Source: Streptomyces sp. Edi2
Lineage (GTDB): Bacteria > Actinomycetota > Actinomycetes > Streptomycetales > Streptomycetaceae
Length of the DNA: 64,000 nucleotides
Reading direction: 5' to 3'
NCBI RefSeq assembly: GCF_040253635.1
Contig: NZ_JBEJGX010000003.1
Span: forward strand, 1,364,001 to 1,428,000
Part shown: positions 28,646 to 37,027 of the stretch, piece after piece
Numbering within the stretch: the first letter of the stretch is position 1
Layout: each line of letters begins with the position of its first letter
Translations under genes and position numbers: made by a program
The notes under the pieces: model-generated
The model's input: only the letters and a program-made list of their open reading frames with translations
Database searches by the model: none
Told to the model about the DNA's origin: nothing

Positions 28646-28788
28646 GGGGTGCCCGAGATCAGAGTCGGCTGAGGAAACAAGGTGCTCTGCCAACTGAGCT
28701 ACGCCGATCCGAAATCGGCGACGGGACTCGAACCCGCGACCTCCCCATTAGGAGTGGAAGTATCCCCTGCCTGCGCACCGGGCACCCC
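28646..28788 (-). ncRNA. yrlA: Y RNA with permuted tRNA-like module (YrlA-type)
   Basis: About 143 nt, read on the minus strand. A perfect 10-bp stem (GGGGTGCCCG 28779-28788 with its complement 28646-28655) closes the RNA. Just inside are CCCGGTGCGCAGG and TGATCTCGGG, both shared with the neighbouring Y RNA. The apical part holds a T-arm (28721-28737, loop TTCGAGT), then a 6-bp acceptor-like stem capped by a loop (28702-28720), then TA and a D-arm (28684-28699, loop around AGTTGG). That is tRNA order rotated, so the acceptor ends are joined and the anticodon stem opens into the Ro-binding stem. YrlA RNAs with tRNA mimicry beside rsr are known in other bacteria. Not a functional tRNA. Confidence 0.85.
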
Positions 28789-28798
28789 TGATGCTGTG

Positions 28799-28871
28799 CC
28801 TCCCGAGATCAAGGACGATCCGCGGCGGAACTTGTTTCGAAGAAGTAGCCGCGGACCTGCGCACCGGGAGG
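28799..28871 (-). ncRNA. Second Y-RNA-like noncoding RNA
   Basis: About 73 nt upstream of the YrlA-type RNA, same strand. A 7-bp closing stem (CCTCCCG with CGGGAGG) is followed by an internal loop and a CCGCGG/CCGCGG helix with a pyrimidine-rich apical loop. It shares CCCGGTGCGCAGG (28856-28868) and TGATCTCGGG (28802-28811) with its neighbour. It also has GGTCCG and CTTGATC, resembling the Ro60-contact strands GGUCCG and CUUGA of animal Y RNAs. It lacks the tRNA module. No separate terminator is visible, so both RNAs may be cut from one transcript. Confidence 0.75.
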
Positions 28872-29040
28872 TGCATGAGGTTGTGCGTTCACTCTAACTC
28901 GCCCCGCTGACAACGCCAGTGAGTTTTCGCGGGGGCGGCCAAGGTCGGCCCGGCGAGGCGCCAGGACGCCCGGACGCCAAGCAGCCGCTGAGCTTCACCG
29001 GCTCGCCGACGGACTCGTGGGCAGGTCCCGCTTTGATGCC

Positions 29041-29094
29041 GTCGGAGCCGTCGGAGCTGTCGGAGCTGTCGGAGCTGTCGGAGCTGTCGGAACC
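29041..29094. repeat. Six tandem copies of a 9-bp repeat
   Basis: GTCGGAGCT with small variants, six times without spacers, in the intergenic region between the Y RNAs and the secreted FG-GAP protein. A slippage-prone microsatellite; no coding frame through it convinces me. Confidence 0.75.
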
Positions 29095-29237
29095 GAGCCG
29101 AACGCCACGTCGAGCAGCCGGCCCGTCCTACCCTCCCGCCCTTCACACGTCACGGTTGTGTAATGCAGCGATCCGGGCATCAACGCGCACGGAACTGACG
29201 GCATCTCACCTCACGACAACAACATGAGGAGTTCACG

Positions 29238-29978
29238 ATGATTCGTAAGCGCTTGCACCTGGCCGCCGTGCCGGTCGCGGCCGTCACCCTGTCCCTGGCT
29301 GTCGGCGGTTTCCAGGCCAATGCGACTTCCGCCCCGGGCGGCGCGGCACGGGCCGGCAAGACCGCCACGGCAACGGCCCCGTGCCTGGCCGATGCCACGA
29401 CGCTGGTCGGCGACCTCGACGGCGACAAGCACCCGGACAAGATCAGCAACCCCGGCCTCACCGGTACCAAGATGACCATCCAGTGGGGTGCCGCGAACGG
29501 TTCGTTCGGCAAGCCGTACCCCGTCAGCGCCCTTCTCGGCGCGAAGAAGGGGGAGGTCGCGACCGCCGCGGTCGCCGACTTCCAGCGCGACGGCACCCTG
29601 GACATGGTCGTCAACCTCGTCACGCCGGCCGACGGGGACGACCCCGCAACGGCGCGCGTCGCGGAGTACCGCCCCGGCCCCCTCAAGCGGACGAACCTGA
29701 CCTCCGCCAAGTCCCGGCACTCCGACATCGGCGATCACGGCGAGGCCCAGCAACTCCGGATCGCCAACTACGGCGGCGACGCATACCCGGACCTCGCGAT
29801 CCTCAACAACTCCGGTGACGGACAGCTGGACCGGCACGTACGCCTGACGAAGCCGGGCAGCGGCCCGGGGAACTACGACTACGAACTGCAGCAGAAATAC
29901 GGCGAGTTCGGGACCACATCGGAGCCGCCGGCCATGCCCGGCGACGGCTGGAAGCACTTCTACAAGCCCTGCTCCTGA
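29238..29978 (+). CDS. Secreted FG-GAP/VCBS repeat protein
   Basis: 246-residue exported protein. A Sec signal peptide ends near residue 29 (...FQANA). The mature part carries FG-GAP-like calcium-loop repeats: GDLDGDKHPDKI, ADFQRDGTLDMVV and ANYGGDAYPDLAI, typical of beta-propeller surface proteins. Three clear repeats are fewer than a full seven-blade propeller, so it is either a small version or a fragment of one. Function unknown; extracellular. ATG 29238 follows ATGAGGAG-type spacing (GAGGAG 8 nt upstream). Confidence 0.85.
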   Translation: MIRKRLHLAAVPVAAVTLSLAVGGFQANATSAPGGAARAGKTATATAPCLADATTLVGDLDGDKHPDKISNPGLTGTKMTIQWGAANGSFGKPYPVSALLGAKKGEVATAAVADFQRDGTLDMVVNLVTPADGDDPATARVAEYRPGPLKRTNLTSAKSRHSDIGDHGEAQQLRIANYGGDAYPDLAILNNSGDGQLDRHVRLTKPGSGPGNYDYELQQKYGEFGTTSEPPAMPGDGWKHFYKPCS

Positions 29979-30083
29979 CCACCACCGGGCGCCGCCGGCC
30001 CTCCCGACACCAGCGTCGGCGCCCGGCGCTCCGGAGCGGGCCCGGGCATCCGGCTGACGAACAGGCCCATAACATCGCCTGCC

Positions 30084-30412
30084 ATGACCACAGTGATCGT
30101 GACCGTCGGGCCGGCGTTCATCGGCTATCTGGCGACCTACCTCAACGGGTTGCTCCTGGCGGCAAGGGCAGGCTCGGCTCACGCGCATCAACCAGCAGCT
30201 GAGTGACTTCTACGGGCCACTTTTCGCCCTGATGGAAGCCAACAGCCGTACTTGACTATGAGGAACACCTGTCACTCATACGCTTCCCAGGACGGGAGCT
30301 CAGGGAGTACATCCGCGACCGGTTCGCCCGGCTCAAGAGCGAGCAGGCGCGGCTGCTGGGACGCAGCCGCGGCGCCAACGGAAGCCGGCCGGTGAGCCCG
30401 CCAAGCCGCTGA
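30084..30412 (+). pseudogene. Broken gene for a small membrane-anchored hypothetical protein
   Basis: Begins MTTVIVTVGPAFIGYLATYL (a TM helix), then stops after about 40 codons. One frame over, the text continues as GRLTRINQQLSDFYGPLFAL, and after another break as YEEHLSLIRFPGRELREYIR to a stop at 30410-30412. The three pieces read like one protein family seen widely in Streptomyces (TM helix plus RLxRxNxQLxxxYGPL), so at least two frameshifts or deletions have inactivated it. Confidence 0.7.
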
Positions 30413-30651
30413 AGTGAACTCGGCCGTATGCGGGACAGCCTCAAAAGCCCTCATCCCTACGCCCCAGCGCGCGGGGAGCCGACGCGCAGCGCCGGAAAGC
30501 CCTGCAGAGGCGATTCCGGGCACGAATCCCTGCATGCAGATTGCTTGCTCGGCCATGTGCAAGGTGGTCGTCGGCTCAGGCCTGTTGGACACCGCGGTGG
30601 AGAGCTTCGACCGGCAACTCGCGGTGGAACAGTCAGTACACGGGCGGCCTT

Positions 30652-31134
30652 TCAGGCTTCGTCGGCCACGGTGTCGCGGTGGGCCGAGGTGGCATTTCTG
30701 CGCCGGTACACCACCACGCCGCACACCGCGAGCAGGAGGGCGGTGACCGCGCCCACACCGAGCGCGGTCTGCTCGGCGAACAGCCTCGCCAGCAGTTCCA
30801 GCGCGCCGATCCCGGCCGTCGCGTAGACCAGCGCCCAGCCCGCTCCGCCCACGAAGAGTGCCGGGAGGTAGCGCGACAGGGGCATGTGCATGCTCCCCGC
30901 GAGGAAGTTGGCAGCGGTCTGGAACCCGACGGTCAGGAAGGAGACAGCCACCACGGGTGCGCCCCACCGCTGAATCGCCCGTTCGGCGCGCCGGAACTTG
31001 GTCGTGGAGATCCGCTCCGCGAATCTGCCGCGCCTGGCACCGGCCCCCGCGAGCCACCCGACGGCGAAGGTCCCTCCGGCCCGCAGCAGGACGATGACGT
31101 AGAGACCGGCAGCCGTGAGCACGACCTTATCCAC
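30652..31134 (-). CDS. DedA/VTT-domain membrane protein
   Basis: 160-residue multi-spanning protein with the VTT (SNARE-associated/DedA) signature: a glycine-rich re-entrant segment (GFQTAANFLAGSMHMPLSRY) followed by LFVGGAGWALVYATAGIG. Family members are implicated in lipid scrambling and membrane homeostasis. It is shorter than classical DedA (about 200 residues), keeping the core. No operon partner. Confidence 0.8.
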   Translation of the reverse strand: MDKVVLTAAGLYVIVLLRAGGTFAVGWLAGAGARRGRFAERISTTKFRRAERAIQRWGAPVVAVSFLTVGFQTAANFLAGSMHMPLSRYLPALFVGGAGWALVYATAGIGALELLARLFAEQTALGVGAVTALLLAVCGVVVYRRRNATSAHRDTVADEA

Positions 31135-31856
31135 GATGCCCCGCCTTCGAAGCCGCCTTCGCAGCCGGGCCCCCGGCGTGGGCTGCTTCTCCCGTCACCT
31201 GATTTCGCACTTCTCGCCCTGGCGGACGTGCAACGGGTACGAGTCTGGTCTCATACCTCACCTGCATCTGCTGGTCCGTCCCTGCGTTCGTGTCGAAGCG
31301 GCACTGGTTCCCAAGCACGACACAGAGCGTTCCTGCGTCCAGGGCCTTCCGGGTACGTCCCCTGTCAGGGCCACCCGGCACACCCAGGTTAAGCGAACAG
31401 GCGTGCCCCGGGTACAAGGCCGTCCTACGGCCGGTGCGACGGGTACTCCCGCTTCGCCGAGAGCCGTGCCGCGCATCGCTGCTCACTTCTCTCCGACTAT
31501 CGGCAACGACGCCGTTCACTTGGGTACCGGCCGAGACGCCGTTCGCTTGGATGCCGGCCGATCTGAACCACGTCGACCGTCAAGCGTCCGATGGACGATC
31601 TCGACCCAGCACTCGCGTGGCGCGGTGGCACAGGGGCGCGGTGGCGCGGTGATCTCCGGGCGAGGGCCACGCGCTCGACGGCGTTCGGGCCTTGCCGACA
31701 GGGGCATCCGCCTCCGCCTCCGCCTGGGTCGACGACGCGTACCACCCCTGTGCGGCGCGCCGGCACTTCCCGAGAGGCTGGTGGGTCCCAGCAGTCCGCG
31801 CATGACAAAGGCAGGAAGATCTCTCTCCCTGCCACTCTCAAGATATAGCGCACTGG
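31135..31856. other. Gene-poor region before rph
   Basis: Over 700 nt in which no reading frame on either strand shows recognisable domains or Streptomyces-like codon positions; the long ORFs crossing it look random. The last ~30 bases include AGATATAGC, a possible -10 element next to the rifamycin-associated element. Confidence 0.5.
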
Positions 31857-31875
31857 GGGGCTTGCGGCAAGGCCC
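31857..31875. promoter_or_regulatory. Rifamycin-associated element (RAE)
   Basis: GGGGCTTGCGGCAAGGCCC: as I recall it, an exact match to the 19-bp inverted repeat described upstream of rifamycin-inactivating genes and of helD in actinomycetes. The flanking G and C runs extend it. It lies about 390 bp before the rph start, so it should make rph rifamycin-inducible. Confidence 0.88.
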
Positions 31876-32268
31876 CCATGGTGGCGCAAAATCATCGGCC
31901 GAAGCCACAACCTGCGGAAATGGGGGGCATGACGTGCGTCTGTTGTCGACGTATGGGGAACGCGGTGACGTCGAACCAGTGGGACCGCCGGTGCGGTCGC
32001 AAGCGCTCGGGGCGGTGACGCGGGTGTGCGCGCCGCGCGACCGGGCGGAGCGGTCGGTCGCCCGGACGAAACGGTCGCTCGGCTGGAGGGAGCGGTCGGC
32101 CGCCCGGACGACCCGATCGGCCGACTCGTCCGAGGACGGGCAGCCGGCGACGAGGACGTGCCCGACAAGACCGTCAAGGCGCCCGAGAGGTTTCACAGAG
32201 CAGGACGCGCCGGTGATGCGACCGGCCGGTGCCATGCAACGGGACACGACTGCCGCGGAGGTATCGCG
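31876..32268 (+). other. Long leader between RAE and rph
   Basis: About 390 nt of probable 5' untranslated region. It contains a C/G-skewed run of imperfect repeats (CGGTCG, CGCCCGGACGA, near 32030-32130). The rph frame is open upstream to about 32026, but that translation is arginine-rich low-complexity and GCGGAGG marks the real start. Confidence 0.45.
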
Positions 32269-34875
32269 ATGATCGAGCAATACGTGGCGGATCTTCACGA
32301 GGTCGACGAGACCCAGGTCGCTCTCGTCGGCGGCAAGGGCGCCCACCTGGGCGGGCTGTCGCGGATCGACGGCATCCGCGTACCTGCCGGCTTCTGCGTC
32401 ACGACGGACGCCTTCCGGCGGATCATGGCGGAAGCGCCGTCGATCGGCGATCGGCTCGATCGGCTGTCGCGGCTCAGCCCCGACGACCGGGAGGCGATCC
32501 GCACGCTCAGCGCGGAGATCCGCCGGACCATCGAAGGGATCACCATCCCGGACGATCTCGCGGCGGCGATCACCCGCGCGCTCGCCCGGCTCGGCGAACA
32601 GGCCGCCTGGGCCGTCCGGTCCAGCGCGACGGCGGAGGACCTGCCGACGGCCTCCTTCGCCGGCCAGCAGGACACGTACCTGAACGTCGTGGGGCCGGCG
32701 GCGATCCTCCGGCACATCAGCCGGTGCTGGGCCTCGCTGTTCACCGAGCGGGCCGTGACCTACCGCCGGCGGAACGGCATCGACCACCGCACGGTCCACA
32801 TGGCCGTGGTCGTGCAGCAGATGGTCTTCCCGCAGGCGGCCGGCATCCTGTTCACGGCCGACCCCGTCACGGGCAACCGGAAGACCGCCACCGTGGACGC
32901 CGGCTTCGGCCTCGGCGAGGCCCTGGTCTCCGGCCTGGTGAACCCGGACGTCTTCACGGTGCGGGACGGCGAAGTCGTCGCCAAGGCAATCGCCGCAAAG
33001 CAGCGTGCCGTGCACGCCCTGCCGGCCGGCGGTACGCGGGACGTGGCGATCGACGCGCAGCGACAGGAGCAGCCGGCGCTGACGGATGCGCAGGTCGTAC
33101 GGCTCGTGCAGCTCGGGCGGCGGATCGAAGCGCACTTCGGCCGCCCGCAGGACATCGAATGGTGCCTGGCCGACGAGGACTTCCAGATCGTTCAGAGCCG
33201 GCCGATCACGACCCTGTTCCCCGTTCCCGAGACCGGCGACCAGGAGAATCACGTCTACGTCTCCGTCGGTCATCAGCAGATGATGACCGACCCCATGAAG
33301 CCCCTGGGGCTCTCCGTGTGGCAGCTGACGGCCATGGTGCCGATGCACGAGGCCGGCGGGAGGCTGTTCGTCGACGTCACCCGGCGCCTGGCCGCGCCCG
33401 CGAGCCGAGCCGGCCTCCTGGACCTCATGGGGAGAGGCGATCCGCTGCTCAGGGACGCTCTGGAGACGGTCCTCGACCGCGACGATTTCGTCCCGTCGCT
33501 TCCGGACACGGGGCCCGGCGGGCCGCCGGCCGGCGGTGCGCCCGCCCCGGTCGAGACCGATCCGGCCCTCGTCACCGAGCTGATCGAGCGCAGCCGGGCG
33601 TCCATCGCCGCCCTGGAGCGCGACATCGGGACGAAGACCGGACCGGCGCTGTTCGACTTCCTGCTGGAGGCCTTCGAGGAGCACAAGCGAGTCCTCGGTG
33701 ATCCGCTGAACCTTCAGGTGATCATGGCCGGCATGGAGGCCACCTGGTGGCTCAACGACAAGCTGCAGGAGTGGCTGGGCGAGAAGAACGCGGCCGACAC
33801 GCTCACGCTGTCCGCCCCCGGCAACGTCACGTCGGAGATGGGGCTGGCGCTGCTCGACGTCGCGGACGTGATCCGCCCCCATCCGGAGGTGGTGGCGTTC
33901 CTGCAGGGCGTCGAGCACATCGAGGACAGCGCCTTCCTGGACGAGCTGGCGAAGATCGCGGGCGGGACCGAAGCGTGCGACGCAATTGAGGCCTACCTCG
34001 ACCGGTACGGCATGCGCTGCGTCGGCGAGATCGACATCACCAGGCCGCGTTGGCGCGAGCGCCCCACCACGCTCGTGCCCGTGCTCCTCGACAACGTCAG
34101 GCTCTTCGAACCGGGCGCCGCCGAGCGGCGCTTCGAGCAGGGGCGGCAGAAGGCGCAGAAGAAGGAACAGGACGTGCTGGCACGCTTGCGGGCCCTGCCG
34201 GACGGGGACGGAAAAGCCGACGAAGCCAAGCGGATGATCGACCGGGTCAGAACCTTCATCGGCTACCGGGAGTACCCGAAGTACGGCATCATCAGCCGCT
34301 ACTTCGTCTACAAGCAGGCCCTGCTGGCGGAGGCCGAGCGCCTGGTGCAGACCGAGGTGCTTCCCGATAAGGAGGACATCTTCCACCTCACGTTCCAGGA
34401 ACTCCACGACGTCGTGCGCACGCACCGGCTGGATGGCCGGCTCATCCAGCAGCGCAAGGACGCGTTCCGGTCGTACCACGCGCTCACCCCGCCCCGGGTG
34501 CTCACCTCGGACGGTGAGGCCGTCACCGGGGCGTACCGGCGCGACGACGTCCCGGCCGGCGCCCTGACCGGCCTCCCGGTCTCCTCCGGGACCATCGAGG
34601 GGCGGGCCCGCGTCATCCTGGACATCGCGGAGGCCGATCTCGAAGCGGGCGACATCCTGGTCACGACCTTCACGGACCCCAGCTGGTCGCCGCTGTTCGT
34701 CGGAATCGCGGGCCTGGTGACGGAGGTGGGCGGCCTGATGACCCATGGCGCAGTGATCGCCCGGGAGTACGGCTTGCCGGCCGTCGTGGGCGTGGAACAG
34801 GCCACCCGGCTGATCCGGGACGGGCAGCGGATCCGCGTGCACGGCACCGAGGGGTACGTCGAGATCCTGCCCTGA
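32269..34875 (+). CDS. rph: Rifamycin (rifampin) phosphotransferase
   Basis: 868-residue enzyme that phosphorylates the ansa-bridge hydroxyl of rifamycins using ATP, releasing AMP and Pi, so conferring resistance. It has the PEP-synthase-like three-part build: ATP-grasp domain (1-~320; VGGKGAHLGGLSRI, WAVRSSATAEDLP), a large central rifamycin-binding domain, and a C-terminal swivelling His domain with the catalytic histidine at residue 826 in GGLMTHGAVIAREYG. Length and His position match the characterised Listeria enzyme (His825). Start ATG 32269 with GCGGAGG 7 nt upstream. The upstream RAE supports this call over PEP synthase. Confidence 0.95.
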   Translation: MIEQYVADLHEVDETQVALVGGKGAHLGGLSRIDGIRVPAGFCVTTDAFRRIMAEAPSIGDRLDRLSRLSPDDREAIRTLSAEIRRTIEGITIPDDLAAAITRALARLGEQAAWAVRSSATAEDLPTASFAGQQDTYLNVVGPAAILRHISRCWASLFTERAVTYRRRNGIDHRTVHMAVVVQQMVFPQAAGILFTADPVTGNRKTATVDAGFGLGEALVSGLVNPDVFTVRDGEVVAKAIAAKQRAVHALPAGGTRDVAIDAQRQEQPALTDAQVVRLVQLGRRIEAHFGRPQDIEWCLADEDFQIVQSRPITTLFPVPETGDQENHVYVSVGHQQMMTDPMKPLGLSVWQLTAMVPMHEAGGRLFVDVTRRLAAPASRAGLLDLMGRGDPLLRDALETVLDRDDFVPSLPDTGPGGPPAGGAPAPVETDPALVTELIERSRASIAALERDIGTKTGPALFDFLLEAFEEHKRVLGDPLNLQVIMAGMEATWWLNDKLQEWLGEKNAADTLTLSAPGNVTSEMGLALLDVADVIRPHPEVVAFLQGVEHIEDSAFLDELAKIAGGTEACDAIEAYLDRYGMRCVGEIDITRPRWRERPTTLVPVLLDNVRLFEPGAAERRFEQGRQKAQKKEQDVLARLRALPDGDGKADEAKRMIDRVRTFIGYREYPKYGIISRYFVYKQALLAEAERLVQTEVLPDKEDIFHLTFQELHDVVRTHRLDGRLIQQRKDAFRSYHALTPPRVLTSDGEAVTGAYRRDDVPAGALTGLPVSSGTIEGRARVILDIAEADLEAGDILVTTFTDPSWSPLFVGIAGLVTEVGGLMTHGAVIAREYGLPAVVGVEQATRLIRDGQRIRVHGTEGYVEILP

Positions 34876-34894
34876 CCGACCACCGCGTGGCGCT

Positions 34895-35213
34895 TCAGGC
34901 CGCCGGGCGGCTGGCGCGAGCGGTGAGGCGTTCCCAGTTGCGGTGGCCGATGTCGGCCTTCTGCTCGTCGGTGAAGGGCGAGTTCTCCAGGAAGGAGCGG
35001 GCTTCACCGTTGCTGGTGTCGACGTAGGAAAAGCCGCCGGGGCGAAAGCTTCGCCGCGGACGCCCGGAAGCGGTCGGGCCAGGAGGCGACGACCTTGGCG
35101 AGCTGGTCATTGGCCTCGCGGGCCACCGCGAGGGCGTCGGCCTCCGGCAGGCCCTGCACCCCCGGCGACGACAGTGCCAGCACGGCGACGTCGATGCCCT
35201 GGTCCCTGGCCAC
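34895..35213 (-). pseudogene. Remnant of an amidohydrolase-2 (TIM-barrel) gene
   Basis: Two pieces of one protein in different frames: an N-terminal piece (GIDVAVLALSSPGVQGLPEA, then AREANDQLAKVVASWPDRF, 35060-35213) and a C-terminal piece (YVDTSNGEARSFLENSPFTD, then EQKADIGHRNWERL, 34895-35040). The central barrel of ~200 residues is missing. The family includes ACMSD and gamma-resorcylate decarboxylase-like enzymes. Confidence 0.7.
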
Positions 35214-35220
35214 CAAGCAG

Positions 35221-35430
35221 CAGATCGACCCCGCCCCGCAGGGCCCGATCAAGGAACTGCGGGCCGGCTGGGACATCGCGGTCGAGTTCGGGCCGGCCGC
35301 CCAGATCATCCTCGCCACCGCCCGTGGCGCCGTCCTGACCTGGCGGTCTCTGCCCGAGCCCGAGCGCGACCCAGCCTTCCGCAAAGGGCCGCGGTGGCCC
35401 GGCAGGACATATGTCATCCCCAGGACGTGA
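35221..35430 (+). pseudogene. Possible 3' fragment of an unidentified gene
   Basis: An open frame ending at 35430 reads IKELRAGWDIAVEFGPAAQI and WRSLPEPERDPAFRKGPRWP; this has protein-like composition but no start codon of its own. I do not recognise the family. It adjoins the amidohydrolase remnant and may be another deletion product. Confidence 0.3.
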
Positions 35431-35477
35431 CTCAAGGATCTGCAGGGGCGGCTGCCGATCCTCGTAGGCTCCCTAGC

Positions 35478-35699
35478 ATGTTCACATCTCGCAAAAGCGG
35501 AGCAGACGACCACTGGGAAGGCATCGTCACCCATAAGTCCCGGGGCATGCTCGACGGCTCGAATATGTACCACTTCGTCGAAGTCCGCCTGGCCGATGGC
35601 GAGTCCGTGAAGGTCCGGATCAGCCGCCGGCTCTGGAAGTCGATCGAGGTCGACGATCGGATCGTCAAGCGGGCGGGCGCCGAGCCGACCAGGGAGTAG
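35478..35699 (+). CDS. Small conserved actinomycete protein (SH3/OB-like, DUF7489-type)
   Basis: 73 residues, MFTSRKSGADDHWEGIVTHK onward, with a compact beta-rich pattern: WEGIVTHKSRGMLDGSNMYH, FVEVRLADGESVKVRISRRL and a final IEVDDRIVKRAGAEP. Small proteins of this pattern are common and highly conserved in Streptomyces; function unknown. ATG 35478, no strong ribosome site. Confidence 0.75.
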   Translation: MFTSRKSGADDHWEGIVTHKSRGMLDGSNMYHFVEVRLADGESVKVRISRRLWKSIEVDDRIVKRAGAEPTRE

Positions 35700-36040
35700 C
35701 CCTTGAGGATCCTGGAGGCAGGGGAAGTCGCTACTGCCGGTCCGGTGGCCGCAGGCACCTGGCCGGCCGGGCGCCCCCGCGTGCAATCACTGCATGGCGG
35801 AGGTGGCCGTTGCGTAAGCCGGACCCTCCCAAGAGAGGCTTGGAGGGGTCATCGGCCTTCGTTGAAAGTCACCTTGCCGGCATGGGACAACCCAAGCCGG
35901 CCGGCAGCGCTCGCGCACCAGCTACGCCCGGCGGCCAGTGGCCGCCACGTGGCGCGTCGCGAGGCGCCCCCGCCGGTGGACCTGTGTGCGTGGCCTGCAC
36001 CAGGTTCGGGCGCTCGCTTTTCGTCGTAGGAGTGTGCGGG
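35700..36040. other. Intergenic, nothing recognised
   Basis: 341 nt downstream of both converging genes. I see no conserved frame, RNA or strong hairpin. Confidence 0.4.
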
Positions 36041-36745
36041 TCAGTTGTCCGTGCCGTCGCCGGGGACGGCGTCGGTGGGGGTGGTGTGCCAGTTGGTGAC
36101 GATGGGCTTGTCGACGGTCACGGAGCCGGTGGAGACGCTCGCCGGGTTCGGGTCGGAGGTGCCGATGGCCGCGATGAGGAACGTGAACTCGACGCCGTCG
36201 TTGCTGTTGGTGGTCTTGGGGTTGACGCCGGCGTAGGCGGTCTTGGAGCCGCTGAGCGTGATCGCGGGGCCGACCGCCTGCTCGGCGTTCGACGCCTCGA
36301 TACCCTTGGAGCCGAAGGAGACCGAGGGCAGCCCGCTGGGGATCGTGCAGGTGATGCCGGGCTTGGCCCGGGCGGACAGCAGGATGTAGCCGCCCGCCTG
36401 GGTCTCGGAACGCGCCGAGAACTTCAGGTCGTTGGCCCCGCAGTTCTGCCCGTAGCCCTTCTTGTCGCCGGACTGGCCCGGCTTGGAGCCCGACGAGGAC
36501 GAACCGTCCTTCGCCGACGTGCCCCCGCTCGAAGACGAACCGGCCTCCTTGCCGCTGCCAGCCCCCTCCTGGGACGCGCCGTTCGACGACTCCGCGGTGG
36601 CCTTGGCGGACGCCGCGGAGTCGTCGGCCGCGGCCGACCCGCTACCGCCATCCGGGCCGCAGGCGGTGACAGTCGCCGCGAGCGCTACACCCGCAACTGC
36701 GGTGAGCGCGGCACGTCGTATGCGGGCGGTTGAAGTGCGGTTCAC
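36041..36745 (-). CDS. DUF4232 lipoprotein
   Basis: 234-residue exported lipoprotein: basic N-terminus, hydrophobic core and lipobox VTAC at about residues 26-29. A Ser/Gly/Lys-rich flexible linker follows (about 30-95), then a DUF4232 domain starting at CGANDLKFSARSETQAGGYI. Two further Cys in the domain may form a disulfide. Surface-anchored; role unknown. It is monocistronic. Confidence 0.87.
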   Translation of the reverse strand: MNRTSTARIRRAALTAVAGVALAATVTACGPDGGSGSAAADDSAASAKATAESSNGASQEGAGSGKEAGSSSSGGTSAKDGSSSSGSKPGQSGDKKGYGQNCGANDLKFSARSETQAGGYILLSARAKPGITCTIPSGLPSVSFGSKGIEASNAEQAVGPAITLSGSKTAYAGVNPKTTNSNDGVEFTFLIAAIGTSDPNPASVSTGSVTVDKPIVTNWHTTPTDAVPGDGTDN

Positions 36746-36998
36746 GGATACTCCTCGATGCGTTCAGGGACGGAGGGACCAGGCCGAAGGTTGTTGGCAC
36801 CTCGTCAGAAGGCCCTATTCTCACGCACGTCACCGTCAGCCCTACGCGCGGGTAACATGCTGATGGCGTGGTCCCCGAGTCTTGGCGGAGAAGGCGGGTC
36901 GTGAGCGGGGCGGCATCCCGTAGTAGGGCGGGATGCCTTCCCGCACAGTCGACAGGTCCCGGGTGAGCGCCGGGCGAGCCGCATCAGCCCTTCTACGC

Positions 36999-37023
36999 AT
37001 CACCTGTTACCTGAGCAGGTGAT
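36999..37023 (-). terminator. Hairpin after the pobA-like gene
   Basis: ATCACCTG (36999-37006) pairs with CAGGTGAT (37016-37023), lying 5 nt past the stop codon. A third half-copy, CAGGTGATT, is inside the gene's last codons, giving alternative pairings. No T tract. Confidence 0.5.
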
Positions 37024-37027
37024 CGCC

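Noticed and set aside
28684..28737. An ordinary tRNA gene
   Set aside because: D-arm and T-arm are present but in reverse order (T-arm first), the acceptor strands are joined by a loop, and there is no anticodon arm in tRNA position. It fits a Y RNA tRNA mimic.
31115..32272. A 385-residue frame before rph
   Set aside because: Arginine-rich random composition; it runs over the RAE and the rph ribosome site.
32269..34875. Phosphoenolpyruvate synthase
   Set aside because: The domain order fits both, but length, the THGAVIAREYG motif at His826 and the perfect upstream RAE indicate rifamycin phosphotransferase.
31516..35007. A 1163-residue antisense frame opposite rph
   Set aside because: It mirrors the codon structure of rph, as is common in high-GC DNA, and shows no domain.
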